64,000 bases of DNA from an uncultured Bacteroidota bacterium (GTDB lineage: Bacteria; Bacteroidota; Bacteroidia; Bacteroidales; SZUA-534), in NCBI GenBank assembly GCA_946414435.1, contig CAMKOM010000006.1:1-64000 (forward strand), given 5' to 3'. Below the pieces are notes generated by a model, which worked only from the letters and a program-made list of their open reading frames with translations, was not told the origin of the DNA and did not search any database. Below are positions 39,646-47,057 of the stretch, in pieces; within the stretch, counting starts at the first letter, position 1, and every line of letters begins with the position of its first letter. Both the position numbers and the translations under genes were made by a program.

Positions 39646-40023
39646 CTATTTAAGCTCAACTTCAGCTCCAGCTTCTTCCAATTTAGCCTTTAATGATTCA
39701 GCTTCTTCTTTAGATACGCCTGTCTTAAGTTCTTTCGGAGCGCCGTCAACTACTTCCTTAGCCTCTTTCAAGCCAAGACCAGTGAGTTCCTTAACAAGTT
39801 TCACAACTTGCAATTTCTGAGCGCCAGCCGACTTAAGGATTACGTCGAACTCAGTTTTTTCTGCAGCGGCAGCCTCACCAGCTCCAGCAGCAGGAGCGGC
39901 AACAGCAACAGCGGCAGCAGCCGGTTCAATACCATATTCGTCTTTGAGTATTGCAGCCAACTCATTTACCTCTTTTACAGTCAAGTTAACCAACTCTTCT
40001 GCAAACTTTTTCAAATCTGCCAT
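39646..40023 (-). CDS. rplL: 50S ribosomal protein L7/L12
   Basis: 125 aa. N-terminal dimerisation domain ([20 protein letters not shown]), an Ala-rich hinge ([18 protein letters not shown]) and the C-terminal factor-binding domain with [20 protein letters not shown] and VDGAPKELK. It forms the multi-copy stalk that recruits elongation and release factors, anchored by L10, encoded immediately upstream. Confidence 0.98.
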   Translation of the reverse strand: MADLKKFAEELVNLTVKEVNELAAILKDEYGIEPAAAAVAVAAPAAGAGEAAAAEKTEFDVILKSAGAQKLQVVKLVKELTGLGLKEAKEVVDGAPKELKTGVSKEEAESLKAKLEEAGAEVELK

Positions 40024-40060
40024 TTTAAATCTATTTTTAAAAAATGTTTACAAATAATGT

Positions 40061-40576
40061 TTATTTCTCTGATAATGTTTTTAAGATACCCGTCAAGTTC
40101 TGACCGCTCGATTGCAGAGCAGAAACAACGTTCTTGGCAGGCGATTGCAACAGTGCGATAACATCGGCAATAAGCTCGCTCTTCGACTTGATGTGAATCA
40201 AAGCCTCGAGTTGGTTGTCGCCAATGTAGAACGACTCTTCAACGTATGCGCCCTTAAGAATGGGTTTGTCACCTTTTGCACGGAACTCCTTGATCAGTTT
40301 ACCCGGCACATTGCCTACTTCGGTAAACATAATAGAAGTTGAGCCCTTAAGTTCGCCAAACAGTTCCGAAAAGTCGGTGCCTGTTTTTTCCATAGCTTTT
40401 TTAAGCAGGGTATTCTTGACAACCACAAGCTCAATGTCCTTCTCGAAGCACTTTCTTCTCAACAGACTGGTTTGTTCTGCATTCAAATCAGAAATGTCAG
40501 TCAGATAGAAGTGGTTAGCATCTTTCAGACGAGCGGCCAGATTGTCAATAATAACAGCCTTATCTTCGCGCCTCAT
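40061..40576 (-). CDS. rplJ: 50S ribosomal protein L10
   Basis: 171 aa starting MRREDKAVIIDNLAARL. Typical features are FYLTDISDLNAEQTSLLRRK, VVVKNTLLKKAME, GSTSIMFTE and the C-terminal helix that binds L7/L12 dimers. It is the stalk base protein and usually the autorepressor of rplJL translation. Confidence 0.97.
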   Translation of the reverse strand: MRREDKAVIIDNLAARLKDANHFYLTDISDLNAEQTSLLRRKCFEKDIELVVVKNTLLKKAMEKTGTDFSELFGELKGSTSIMFTEVGNVPGKLIKEFRAKGDKPILKGAYVEESFYIGDNQLEALIHIKSKSELIADVIALLQSPAKNVVSALQSSGQNLTGILKTLSEK

Positions 40577-40588
40577 AACTCTAATTTT

Positions 40589-41281
40589 TTACTCTACTGA
40601 TTTAACATCAATTGGAATACCAGGGCTCATTGTGCTTGATAAGCTGATACTCTTAACATAAGTACCCTTTGCTGTCGAAGGTTTCAACTTGATGATTGTG
40701 CTAAGAATCTCCTGTGCGTTCTCCTGGATTTGCTCCGGAGTGAAGGACACCTTGCCAATACCAGCGTGGATAATACCGAATTTGTCAACTTTAAAATCGA
40801 TCTTACCTTGTTTTACTTCTTTGACAGCTGAACCAATTTCCATGGTAACCGTACCACTTTTCGGGTTAGGCATCAAACCACGGGGACCCAGCACACGACC
40901 GAGAGCACCGACTTTTGCCATGATTGAAGGCATTGTTATGATGACATCAACGTCAGTCCAACCGCCCTTAATCTTCTCAATGTACTCATCAAGACCTACA
41001 TAGTCAGCACCAGCGGCCTTTGCCTCAGCCTCCTTGTCAGGAGTACAAAGTACCAAGACTCTGGTTTGTTTACCTGTACCGTGAGGTAAAGAAACGACAC
41101 CACGAACCATTTGATTAGCCTTGCGAGGATCGACACCCAGACGGACATCGATATCGACAGACGCATCAAACTTTGTGGTAGTAACCTCTTTTACCAAATG
41201 CGCAGCTTCAGACAAAGTGTAAACCTTTAACGGCTCAATTTTGTCTGCCACTAATTTTCTGTTCTTTGTTAGCTTTGCCAT
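40589..41281 (-). CDS. rplA: 50S ribosomal protein L1
   Basis: 230 aa. Motifs: [74 protein letters not shown] and [14 protein letters not shown]. It binds 23S rRNA at the L1 stalk and, in many bacteria, represses its own operon mRNA. It lies 12 bp before rplJ. Confidence 0.98.
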   Translation of the reverse strand: MAKLTKNRKLVADKIEPLKVYTLSEAAHLVKEVTTTKFDASVDIDVRLGVDPRKANQMVRGVVSLPHGTGKQTRVLVLCTPDKEAEAKAAGADYVGLDEYIEKIKGGWTDVDVIITMPSIMAKVGALGRVLGPRGLMPNPKSGTVTMEIGSAVKEVKQGKIDFKVDKFGIIHAGIGKVSFTPEQIQENAQEILSTIIKLKPSTAKGTYVKSISLSSTMSPGIPIDVKSVE

Positions 41282-41304
41282 TTTTACACGAGGTGTTTAA
41301 TTAA

Positions 41305-41745
41305 TTATTTACCTGGGAACTCTCCAGTAACTGTGACTCCCATACTGCGAGCTGTACCAGCAACCAAACGCATTGCAGACTCAACCGTGAAGGCATTCAA
41401 GTCTGGCATTTTGTCTTCGGCAATTTCTTTAACTTGAGCCCAAGTCAAAGAAGCCACCTTTTTGCGATTAGGCTCTGCAGAACCGCTTTTTACTTTAGCG
41501 GCCTCCAGAATCTGTACAGCAACTGGCGGACGTTTAACAATGAAGTCAAACGATTTGTCAGAATAAACAGTGATGACAACTGGAAGCACTTTACCAGCGC
41601 TGTTTTGAGTCCGGGCATTAAATTGCTTGCAAAAATCCATAATGTTCACGCCCTTAGAACCTAAGGCCGGGCCCACCGGAGGTGAAGGGTTGGCTGCCCC
41701 TCCCTTGATTTGCAGCTTAATCATTCCTGTAACTTCTTTTGCCAT
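41305..41745 (-). CDS. rplK: 50S ribosomal protein L11
   Basis: 146 aa. Motifs: [38 protein letters not shown] and the C-terminal RNA-binding domain ending [19 protein letters not shown]. It forms part of the GTPase-associated centre and is needed for stringent-response sensing by Rel-type enzymes. It lies 10 bp after nusG. Confidence 0.98.
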   Translation of the reverse strand: MAKEVTGMIKLQIKGGAANPSPPVGPALGSKGVNIMDFCKQFNARTQNSAGKVLPVVITVYSDKSFDFIVKRPPVAVQILEAAKVKSGSAEPNRKKVASLTWAQVKEIAEDKMPDLNAFTVESAMRLVAGTARSMGVTVTGEFPGK

Positions 41746-41755
41746 AACAAGTTTT

Positions 41756-42292
41756 TTACTCTTTTACTACCTGCATAAAACTCAGTTCAACTGGAGTTTT
41801 TCTGCCAAAAATTTTGACACTCACCTTGAGTTTCTTCTTCTCTTCGTTAACTTCCTCGATGATTCCGCTGAATGTATTGAACGGACCATCGACGACCTTA
41901 ACCGATTCGCCAACAACAAAAGGCACATCGATTCCCTCGTCTATATCGTTGAGTTCATCAACCTTACCTAATATTCTGTTGACTTCAGAAACTCTCAATG
42001 GTGTCGGATCACCATTTCCCTCAGTTAAAAAACCAAGGACGCCTGGCATATTCCTAAGAAAATGAGGAACCTCGCCGACCAGAGCTGCCTCGACTAGCAC
42101 GTAACCGGGAAAGAAGTTTCTTTCCTTACTAATCTTCTTACCATTTCGGATTTGATAAATCTTCTCTGTAGGAATCAAGACTTGGGAAACATATTCCTGC
42201 AGATTTAGGTGAGCAGCTTCGCTCTCGATTTGTTCCTTTACCTTCTTTTCCTGACCGCTCATGGCCCGGAGAACATACCATTTCTTTTCCAT
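41756..42292 (-). CDS. nusG: Transcription termination/antitermination protein NusG
   Basis: 178 aa. The NGN domain starts [20 protein letters not shown] and includes [20 protein letters not shown]; the C-terminal KOW domain includes [20 protein letters not shown]. NusG binds RNA polymerase and links it to Rho or the ribosome. It is 20 bp after secE. Confidence 0.98.
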   Translation of the reverse strand: MEKKWYVLRAMSGQEKKVKEQIESEAAHLNLQEYVSQVLIPTEKIYQIRNGKKISKERNFFPGYVLVEAALVGEVPHFLRNMPGVLGFLTEGNGDPTPLRVSEVNRILGKVDELNDIDEGIDVPFVVGESVKVVDGPFNTFSGIIEEVNEEKKKLKVSVKIFGRKTPVELSFMQVVKE

Positions 42293-42312
42293 CTGACTTT
42301 AATTGAATTTAT

Positions 42313-42507
42313 TTAACTGAATAAACCGTAAATGAATTCCATTATGTGCGCAAATGAAAAATCCATTATGTAAATAATGAGGGCTATAATTAAGGAAGCA
42401 ACCATTACAACAATAGCACTATTCTGAAGGTCAGACCATGACGGCCATGACACTTTGTGTATCAGTTCGTTGTAAACCTCTTTGAGATATACTTTGATCT
42501 TTTGCAT
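42313..42507 (-). CDS. secE: Preprotein translocase subunit SecE
   Basis: 64 aa from the ATG at 42507 (MQKIKVYLKEVYNELIHKV). A short amphipathic helix is followed by the conserved VSWPSWSDLQ and one membrane helix (IVVMVASLIIALIIYIM). It is the single-span SecE form that clamps SecY. A longer frame of three extra residues is possible but has no better start. Confidence 0.96.
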   Translation of the reverse strand: MQKIKVYLKEVYNELIHKVSWPSWSDLQNSAIVVMVASLIIALIIYIMDFSFAHIMEFIYGLFS

Positions 42508-42525
42508 CGTTACCACTTATTAAGG

Positions 42526-42598
42526 CACGGGAGGAGCGACTCGAACGCCCGACACCTAGTTTTGGAGACTAGTGCTCTACCAACTGAGCTACACCCGT
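42526..42598 (-). tRNA. tRNA-Trp (CCA)
   Basis: 73 nt with a full cloverleaf. The anticodon loop is CTCCAAA in a CTAGT/ACTAG stem; the T arm is GGGCG-TTCGAGT-CGCTC. The acceptor stem ACGGGTG/CTCCCGT has one T-T mismatch at pair 6. CCA is not encoded. It sits between tuf and secE, as in other Bacteroidales. Confidence 0.97.
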
Positions 42599-42601
42599 GT
42601 A

Positions 42602-42636
42602 AATAAAGGATTCCAATTGCTTGGAATCCTTTTTTA
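42602..42636. terminator. Hairpin with T tracts between tuf and tRNA-Trp
   Basis: AAGGATTCCA (42606-42615) pairs perfectly with TGGAATCCTT (42622-42631). In the tuf direction the stem is followed by TATTTA, and in the opposite direction by a clean run of T. It probably limits read-through from tuf into secE. Confidence 0.75.
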
Positions 42637-42646
42637 TCTCTTGTTA

Positions 42647-43831
42647 TTAATCAAGAATCTTGGTAATCTGACCAGCACCTACTGTACGGCCACCCTCGCG
42701 GATTGCGAAACGCAAGCCCTCGCTGCAGGCAACAGCTGTGATCAGTTCTACGGTGATTGTCAAGTTATCGCCCGGCATTACCATCTCAGTTCCTTCCGGC
42801 AATTTGATTTCACCGGTAACATCCAAAGTACGGATGTAGAATTGAGGACGATATTTGTCATGGAACGGAGTGTGACGGCCGCCTTCCTCTTTCTTCAGGA
42901 TATAAACCTCAGCTTGGAATTTCTTGTGAGGAGTTACCTGACCAGGTTTTGCGATAACCATACCACGCTTAACCTCGTCTTTGTCAATACCACGGAGCAA
43001 CAGACCAACGTTGTCACCTGCCTGACCTTCATCAAGAAGTTTACGGAACATCTCAACGCCAGTTACAGTTGACTTCTTGTCCTCGCCCAGACCAAGGATC
43101 TGAACTTCGTCACCTACATGGATAACACCAGTCTCGATACGGCCAGTGGCAACAGTACCACGACCAGTGATTGAGAACACGTCCTCAACCGGCATCAGGA
43201 ACGGTTTATCAACGTCACGAACAGGCAGCGGAATGTACTCATCAACAGCGTTCATAAGTTCCATTACCTTCTCAACCCATTTCGGCTCACCATTCAATGC
43301 GCCAAGAGCAGAACCCTTGATGATTGGTGTGTTGTCGCCATCGTAACCGTAGAATGAGAGAAGTTCGCGAACTTCCATCTCAACCAATTCGAGCAACTCA
43401 GGATCGTCAACCATGTCGACTTTGTTCAAGAACACAACGATTTTCGGAACGTTTACTTGGCGTGCCAAAAGGATGTGCTCGCGAGTCTGAGGCATCGGGC
43501 CGTCAGTAGCGGCAACAACCAAGATTGCGCCGTCCATCTGGGCAGCACCAGTAACCATGTTCTTCACATAGTCGGCGTGACCCGGGCAGTCAACGTGCGC
43601 ATAGTGGCGTTTTTCTGTTTGATACTCTACGTGAGCGGTGTTGATGGTGATACCACGCTCTTTTTCCTCGGGTGCGTTGTCGATAGAATCGAATGAACGC
43701 AACTCAGAAAGACCCTTCTCAGCCAAAACTTTGGTAATGGCAGCTGTCAAAGTGGTTTTGCCATGGTCAACGTGACCGATGGTACCAATATTAACGTGAG
43801 GTTTGGTTCTTTGAAATTGTTCTTTAGCCAT
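42647..43831 (-). CDS. tuf: Elongation factor Tu
   Basis: 394 aa. The GTP-binding motifs are complete: GHVDHGKTT (G1), [12 protein letters not shown] (G2), DCPGHADYV (G3) and NKVDMVDD (G4). Domain 2 and 3 signatures such as [11 protein letters not shown] and [19 protein letters not shown] are present. It delivers aminoacyl-tRNA to the ribosome. It is flanked by tRNA genes on both sides. Confidence 0.99.
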   Translation of the reverse strand: MAKEQFQRTKPHVNIGTIGHVDHGKTTLTAAITKVLAEKGLSELRSFDSIDNAPEEKERGITINTAHVEYQTEKRHYAHVDCPGHADYVKNMVTGAAQMDGAILVVAATDGPMPQTREHILLARQVNVPKIVVFLNKVDMVDDPELLELVEMEVRELLSFYGYDGDNTPIIKGSALGALNGEPKWVEKVMELMNAVDEYIPLPVRDVDKPFLMPVEDVFSITGRGTVATGRIETGVIHVGDEVQILGLGEDKKSTVTGVEMFRKLLDEGQAGDNVGLLLRGIDKDEVKRGMVIAKPGQVTPHKKFQAEVYILKKEEGGRHTPFHDKYRPQFYIRTLDVTGEIKLPEGTEMVMPGDNLTITVELITAVACSEGLRFAIREGGRTVGAGQITKILD

Positions 43832-43871
43832 AATAACCTATTATTTACAATTAGACAATAAATCCCAGTCT

Positions 43872-43946
43872 TGGAGCCGACAATGGGAATTGAACCCATG
43901 GCCTCTTCCTTACCAAGGAAGTGCTCTACCCCTGAGCTACGTCGGC
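43872..43946 (-). tRNA. tRNA-Thr (GGT)
   Basis: Cloverleaf with acceptor GCCGACG/TGTCGGC, anticodon loop TTGGTAA in a CTTCC/GGAAG stem, and T loop TTCAATT. The 3' CCA is encoded (43874-43872), unlike in the other four tRNAs here. Confidence 0.97.
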
Positions 43947-43953
43947 CTGCTTG

Positions 43954-44026
43954 AGCGGGAGACGGGATTCAAACCCGCGGCCCTCAGCTTGGAAGGCTGA
44001 TGCTCTATCGACTGAGCTACTCCCGC
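43954..44026 (-). tRNA. tRNA-Gly (TCC)
   Basis: 73 nt. Acceptor GCGGGAG, anticodon loop CTTCCAA in a TCAGC/GCTGA stem, T loop TTTGAAT. It lies 7 bp upstream of tRNA-Thr(GGT) in the transcript. Confidence 0.97.
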
Positions 44027-44040
44027 TTAAACAAAAAAAG

Positions 44041-44123
44041 TGGGAAGAGCAGGATTCGAACCTACGAAGCGATGACGCAGCAGATTTACAGTCTGCCCCA
44101 GTTGGCCACTTTGGTATCTTCCC
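44041..44123 (-). tRNA. tRNA-Tyr (GTA)
   Basis: 83 nt with a long variable arm. Acceptor GGGAAGA, anticodon loop CTGTAAA in a GCAGA/TCTGC stem, T loop TTCGAAT, discriminator A. Confidence 0.97.
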
Positions 44124-44145
44124 AAAACAATCAATAAGACAAATG

Positions 44146-44219
44146 AGCCGATGGAGGGATTCGAACCCACGACCAGCTGATTACAAATCAGCTGCTCTGG
44201 CCAACTGAGCTACATCGGC
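44146..44219 (-). tRNA. tRNA-Thr (TGT)
   Basis: 74 nt. Acceptor GCCGATG/CATCGGC, anticodon loop TTTGTAA in a GCTGA/TCAGC stem, T loop TTCGAAT. It is the first gene of the tRNA-tuf transcript. Confidence 0.97.
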
Positions 44220-44262
44220 AGACATTTACAGAACGTCATTCCCCATCTCGGAAAATGGTGTG

Positions 44263-44292
44263 CAAATGTAGACATATTTTGATAAATAAAAA
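44263..44292 (-). promoter_or_regulatory. Promoter of the tRNA - tuf transcript
   Basis: On the minus strand TACATTTG (44270-44263) is an exact -7 element, with TTTT (44292-44289) 18 bp upstream in place of TTTG. The predicted start lies about 37 nt before tRNA-Thr(TGT). Confidence 0.75.
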
Positions 44293-44316
44293 CCCTTTGT
44301 GCTATTTTTTTTCAAA

Positions 44317-44616
44317 TTATAATCCACGCTGTTTTTCCTTAGCCTTCTGAAGTTGTTTGCGAAGTGCGTCAACCGAAAGATCCACAGCTTCTTCGAAGGT
44401 CTTTGCCTGACGGCTGCAGAACACATCGTCTCCTGGAATTTGTACTCTGATTTCGGCTATTTTGTTCTCTGAAATGTCCGACTTTTCGAGTTTCAAAGTC
44501 ACATCAGCAGCGATAATTCCGTCATAGAAGGTGTCAAGTTTACCAACTTTAGTATTAACAAAACCCAAGAGTTTCTCGCCGGCATCGAAGTGCAACGAAT
44601 GAATGTTTATCTTCAT
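44317..44616 (-). CDS. hpf: Ribosome hibernation-promoting factor (short HPF/RaiA type)
   Basis: 99 aa. The family fold is visible: MKINIHSLHFDAGEKLLGFV, the basic strand region ADVTLKLEKSD, AEIRVQIPGDDVFCSRQAKT and FEEAVDLSVDALRKQLQKAK. The short form binds the decoding region of the 30S subunit in stationary phase and blocks translation. It is unusual here in having a perfect Shine-Dalgarno sequence. It is followed by the tRNA-tuf cluster, which has its own promoter. Confidence 0.94.
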   Translation of the reverse strand: MKINIHSLHFDAGEKLLGFVNTKVGKLDTFYDGIIAADVTLKLEKSDISENKIAEIRVQIPGDDVFCSRQAKTFEEAVDLSVDALRKQLQKAKEKQRGL

Positions 44617-44621
44617 AATAT

Positions 44622-44627
44622 CCTCCT
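44622..44627 (-). promoter_or_regulatory. Perfect Shine-Dalgarno AGGAGG before hpf
   Basis: AAAGGAGGA is placed with a 5-nt spacer before the hpf ATG at 44616. Most genes in this window have no such site, so this one is exceptional and also fixes the hpf start. Confidence 0.85.
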
Positions 44628-44659
44628 TTTTAATAGATATTTCTAAAAAATCATTGTTT

Positions 44660-44667
44660 CAAATATA
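44660..44667 (-). promoter_or_regulatory. Promoter -7 element of hpf
   Basis: TATATTTG on the minus strand, an exact match, with TTTT about 17 bp upstream. It gives an hpf leader of roughly 35-40 nt that includes the Shine-Dalgarno site. Confidence 0.65.
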
Positions 44668-44829
44668 TCGATTGACTAATAATTAAAAAAGATTTTTTCT
44701 GCGTTTTTGAGTTCTTTTGACATTATAGCTGATTAACACCACGTTACGGAAACCGCCACAAAAGCGTCCACAAGCAAACAAATTGTCGGATAAATCAGCA
44801 AAAACACTTATGAATCAGGCTAGAATGAA

Positions 44830-45708
44830 TTACGCCCGCGGATGGGCCTGATTGTAAATCTCCTTCAGTTTCTCGAAGGTTGTATGGGTGTATATTTGTG
44901 TGGCGGCCAAATTGGCGTGTCCCAACAGCTCTTTTATAGCGTCAATCTCGGCTCCATTGTTGAGCATGTGCGTGGCGAAGGTATGGCGTAGCACATGGGG
45001 GCTTTTCTTGTCCAAGGTGGTTACGACACCAAGGTATTTGTTTACAAGGCGATATATAAGTTTGTCATAAACCGGCTCACCTTTGACGGTCACAAAGAGA
45101 AAATCGTTGTCGACGGCAACATTGTTGCGCTCATCGATATACGATTTCAAGCAGGCCTTCAGCTCAATGCCGAATGGAATAATCCGTTCTTTGTTACGCT
45201 TACCCAATACCTTCAGCTGCGCGTTGTAGAAATCGATGTCATAGGTTTTCAGACCGCAAAGCTCGGACAAACGCATGCCGGTGCAGTAGAAAGTAAGCAG
45301 AATGGCATGGTCGCGGTGGCCTTCAAAATCATCAGGAAACTGGAATCTGTCGAACAACTCCTGCATCGCATTCTTGTCGACAAAATACGGCAGGTTTTTC
45401 TCGGTTTTGGGTTTGATAATTTTCCGTGTGGGCAAATCGTCGATCAAACCTTCGCGGACAAGATATTTATAATAGGTGTGCAAGGTGGTTATTTTGCGGT
45501 TGATGGACCGTGGTTTATCGCCGTTCTCCATCAAAAAAACAATCCACTCGCGAATGATCACATGATCAGCCGTGAGCGGATTGAAATTTTCGTCGGCGTT
45601 TTGCGCGAACTCGAAAAATTGCCGCAAGTCGCTTTCGTATGCGCGAAGGGTATGAACAGAATAACGTTTTTCGTTGGCTAAATAGTTTGAAAAGCCGTTA
45701 TCGAACAT
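44830..45708 (-). CDS. xerC: XerC/XerD-type tyrosine recombinase
   Basis: 292 aa from the ATG at 45708 (MFDNGFSNYLANEKRYSVHT); an upstream TTG adds five residues. The N-terminal SAM-like core-binding domain is followed by the catalytic domain with Arg in TGMRLSELCGL, the segment HVLRHTFATHMLNNGA (His and Arg), LLGHANLAATQIYTH (His and nucleophile Tyr). It probably resolves chromosome dimers at dif. The location beside rpsU is conserved in Bacteroidales, so it is a housekeeping recombinase and not an element integrase. Whether it is the XerC or XerD partner is not settled. Confidence 0.9.
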   Translation of the reverse strand: MFDNGFSNYLANEKRYSVHTLRAYESDLRQFFEFAQNADENFNPLTADHVIIREWIVFLMENGDKPRSINRKITTLHTYYKYLVREGLIDDLPTRKIIKPKTEKNLPYFVDKNAMQELFDRFQFPDDFEGHRDHAILLTFYCTGMRLSELCGLKTYDIDFYNAQLKVLGKRNKERIIPFGIELKACLKSYIDERNNVAVDNDFLFVTVKGEPVYDKLIYRLVNKYLGVVTTLDKKSPHVLRHTFATHMLNNGAEIDAIKELLGHANLAATQIYTHTTFEKLKEIYNQAHPRA

Positions 45709-45755
45709 GGCAAGCTGAGCCAAACACTTCGCGCACCACCTATGCCGAAGCCGGA

Positions 45756-45953
45756 TTAGATTTCCTGGCTTGCATCCTGCAACTGCTGGATGTAGGCGGC
45801 CTTAATGATTTCTCTGCGACGTACAACAGAAGGTTTTGTGAAGGCTTGACGTGTTCTCAACTCCTTAACAACACCTGTTTTTTCAAATTTTCTTTTGAAT
45901 TTCTTCAAGGCTCTGTCAATCGTTTCGCCTTCTTTTACTGGTATTACAATCAT
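45756..45953 (-). CDS. rpsU: 30S ribosomal protein S21
   Basis: 65 aa: MIVIPVKEGETIDRALKKFK, then KFEKTGVVKELRTRQAFTKP. S21 lies next to the 3' end of 16S rRNA; in Bacteroidota it helps hide the anti-Shine-Dalgarno. No Shine-Dalgarno precedes this gene. The xerC gene follows 47 bp downstream. Confidence 0.97.
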   Translation of the reverse strand: MIVIPVKEGETIDRALKKFKRKFEKTGVVKELRTRQAFTKPSVVRRREIIKAAYIQQLQDASQEI

Positions 45954-45992
45954 AACAAAATACTATTGTTTAACATTTCTAAAACAAGGCTG

Positions 45993-46022
45993 CAAATTTA
46001 GCAAATGATATACAATTACAAA
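45993..46022 (-). promoter_or_regulatory. Consensus promoter of rpsU-xerC
   Basis: On the minus strand TTTG (46022-46019), 18 bp, TAAATTTG (46000-45993): both elements match the Bacteroidota consensus exactly. The predicted leader is about 33 nt. Confidence 0.85.
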
Positions 46023-46118
46023 ATTTGTCAGGGATTTATTTTCAAACTTTCTTCAATAAACCATGTTAGCCGCGAAACAGCGTTTAGCGAAAGACGCATA
46101 TCACTGATTGAAAACGGT

Positions 46119-47048
46119 TTACTTTACTTCAAGATATGGCGATATTTTCTCGTATGTAAGGGTATCAACAAGTTTGTATTTGAGCAAATCGCTAACGGAT
46201 CGGAAATTACCCATCAGCCGTTTATAATTAGTTATCGAGTTTAACTGCGCCACTGGCATATACGGATGGCGACTCAACTGCTTGTATTGGAAATTGTTCA
46301 AGTTTATTTTGCTGATTCGCGATGTGTCGATGGTGAACTGCGTATAGAGATTTGCATAGGTTTCTGGTGGCAGACTCTTGATTTCACGCAACTGCTCAAC
46401 CGAATAAAATCCGCCTAACATTTCGCGGTAAGCGATAATGCGGTGCGCTAAAACTTTCCCAATTCCCCGCAAAGCCACAAGTTGCGCTGAGTCGGCCGAA
46501 TTAAGTTCTACTATTAGTAACTCTTTAGGCTCATATACAATCCTGTCATATTTCTCCTGTCTTTTGTTGTCTGCATATTTCTTTTTTGTCGATTGTTTCG
46601 TGTAATTCTGCGAATTCGCGGCAATACTGATATATGGTTTCAATCTTGAATAAATTGAATCGTTTATACCATATATTCTGGCAAAATCGTTTGGAGTCCG
46701 GAATTTTCCGCCCGAATTGCGATATTTCACAATATTGGCCGAGATTCTCTCTGACAGACCCATCGAAAGAAAATCGTCATAAGTGGCCGTGTTTGGATCG
46801 AATGTGAAAATAGTGTCGGCAATTTTTGTGTCGGCTTGGCGCGAATCGGGCTCATTGGCAAGCGGTTCGTAATTCGCCATTATTGAGTCGAAGCGGGCGA
46901 AATCGGGCTGGTTGCGATTGGCATTGTAACGGGCTACAATTCGCGGCAACAGCGCAACAACAATGATAAGAACAATCAGCACCATTGTGCCGCTCTGCTG
47001 CATGCGGTTCATACTGAAATATTCGATGAAAAACTGCTTCAGTTTCAT
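46119..47048 (-). CDS. Helix-hairpin-helix (ComEA-like) membrane-anchored protein
   Basis: 309 aa. One N-terminal membrane helix (GTMVLIVLIIVVALLPRIVA), then three successive ComEA/HhH-like segments: FDPNTATYDDFLSMGLSERI, then VELNSADSAQLVALRGIGKV with LAHRIIAYREMLGGFYSVEQ, and a third degenerate one ending YEKISPYLEVK. Such domains bind DNA in ComEA, but many Bacteroidota members have no known role. It follows the BamA-like gene by 9 bp. Confidence 0.82.
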   Translation of the reverse strand: MKLKQFFIEYFSMNRMQQSGTMVLIVLIIVVALLPRIVARYNANRNQPDFARFDSIMANYEPLANEPDSRQADTKIADTIFTFDPNTATYDDFLSMGLSERISANIVKYRNSGGKFRTPNDFARIYGINDSIYSRLKPYISIAANSQNYTKQSTKKKYADNKRQEKYDRIVYEPKELLIVELNSADSAQLVALRGIGKVLAHRIIAYREMLGGFYSVEQLREIKSLPPETYANLYTQFTIDTSRISKINLNNFQYKQLSRHPYMPVAQLNSITNYKRLMGNFRSVSDLLKYKLVDTLTYEKISPYLEVK

Positions 47049-47057
47049 TTTTACACG

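Noticed and set aside
43951-44208. 85-aa plus-strand ORF with repeated RDSNPRP-like motifs
   Set aside because: It is antisense to tRNA-Gly, tRNA-Tyr and tRNA-Thr; such ORFs are a classical false translation of tRNA gene complements.
44830-45708. Tyrosine recombinase as the integrase of a mobile element
   Set aside because: It has the size and context (next to rpsU) of the housekeeping Xer recombinase, with no flanking repeats or cargo genes.
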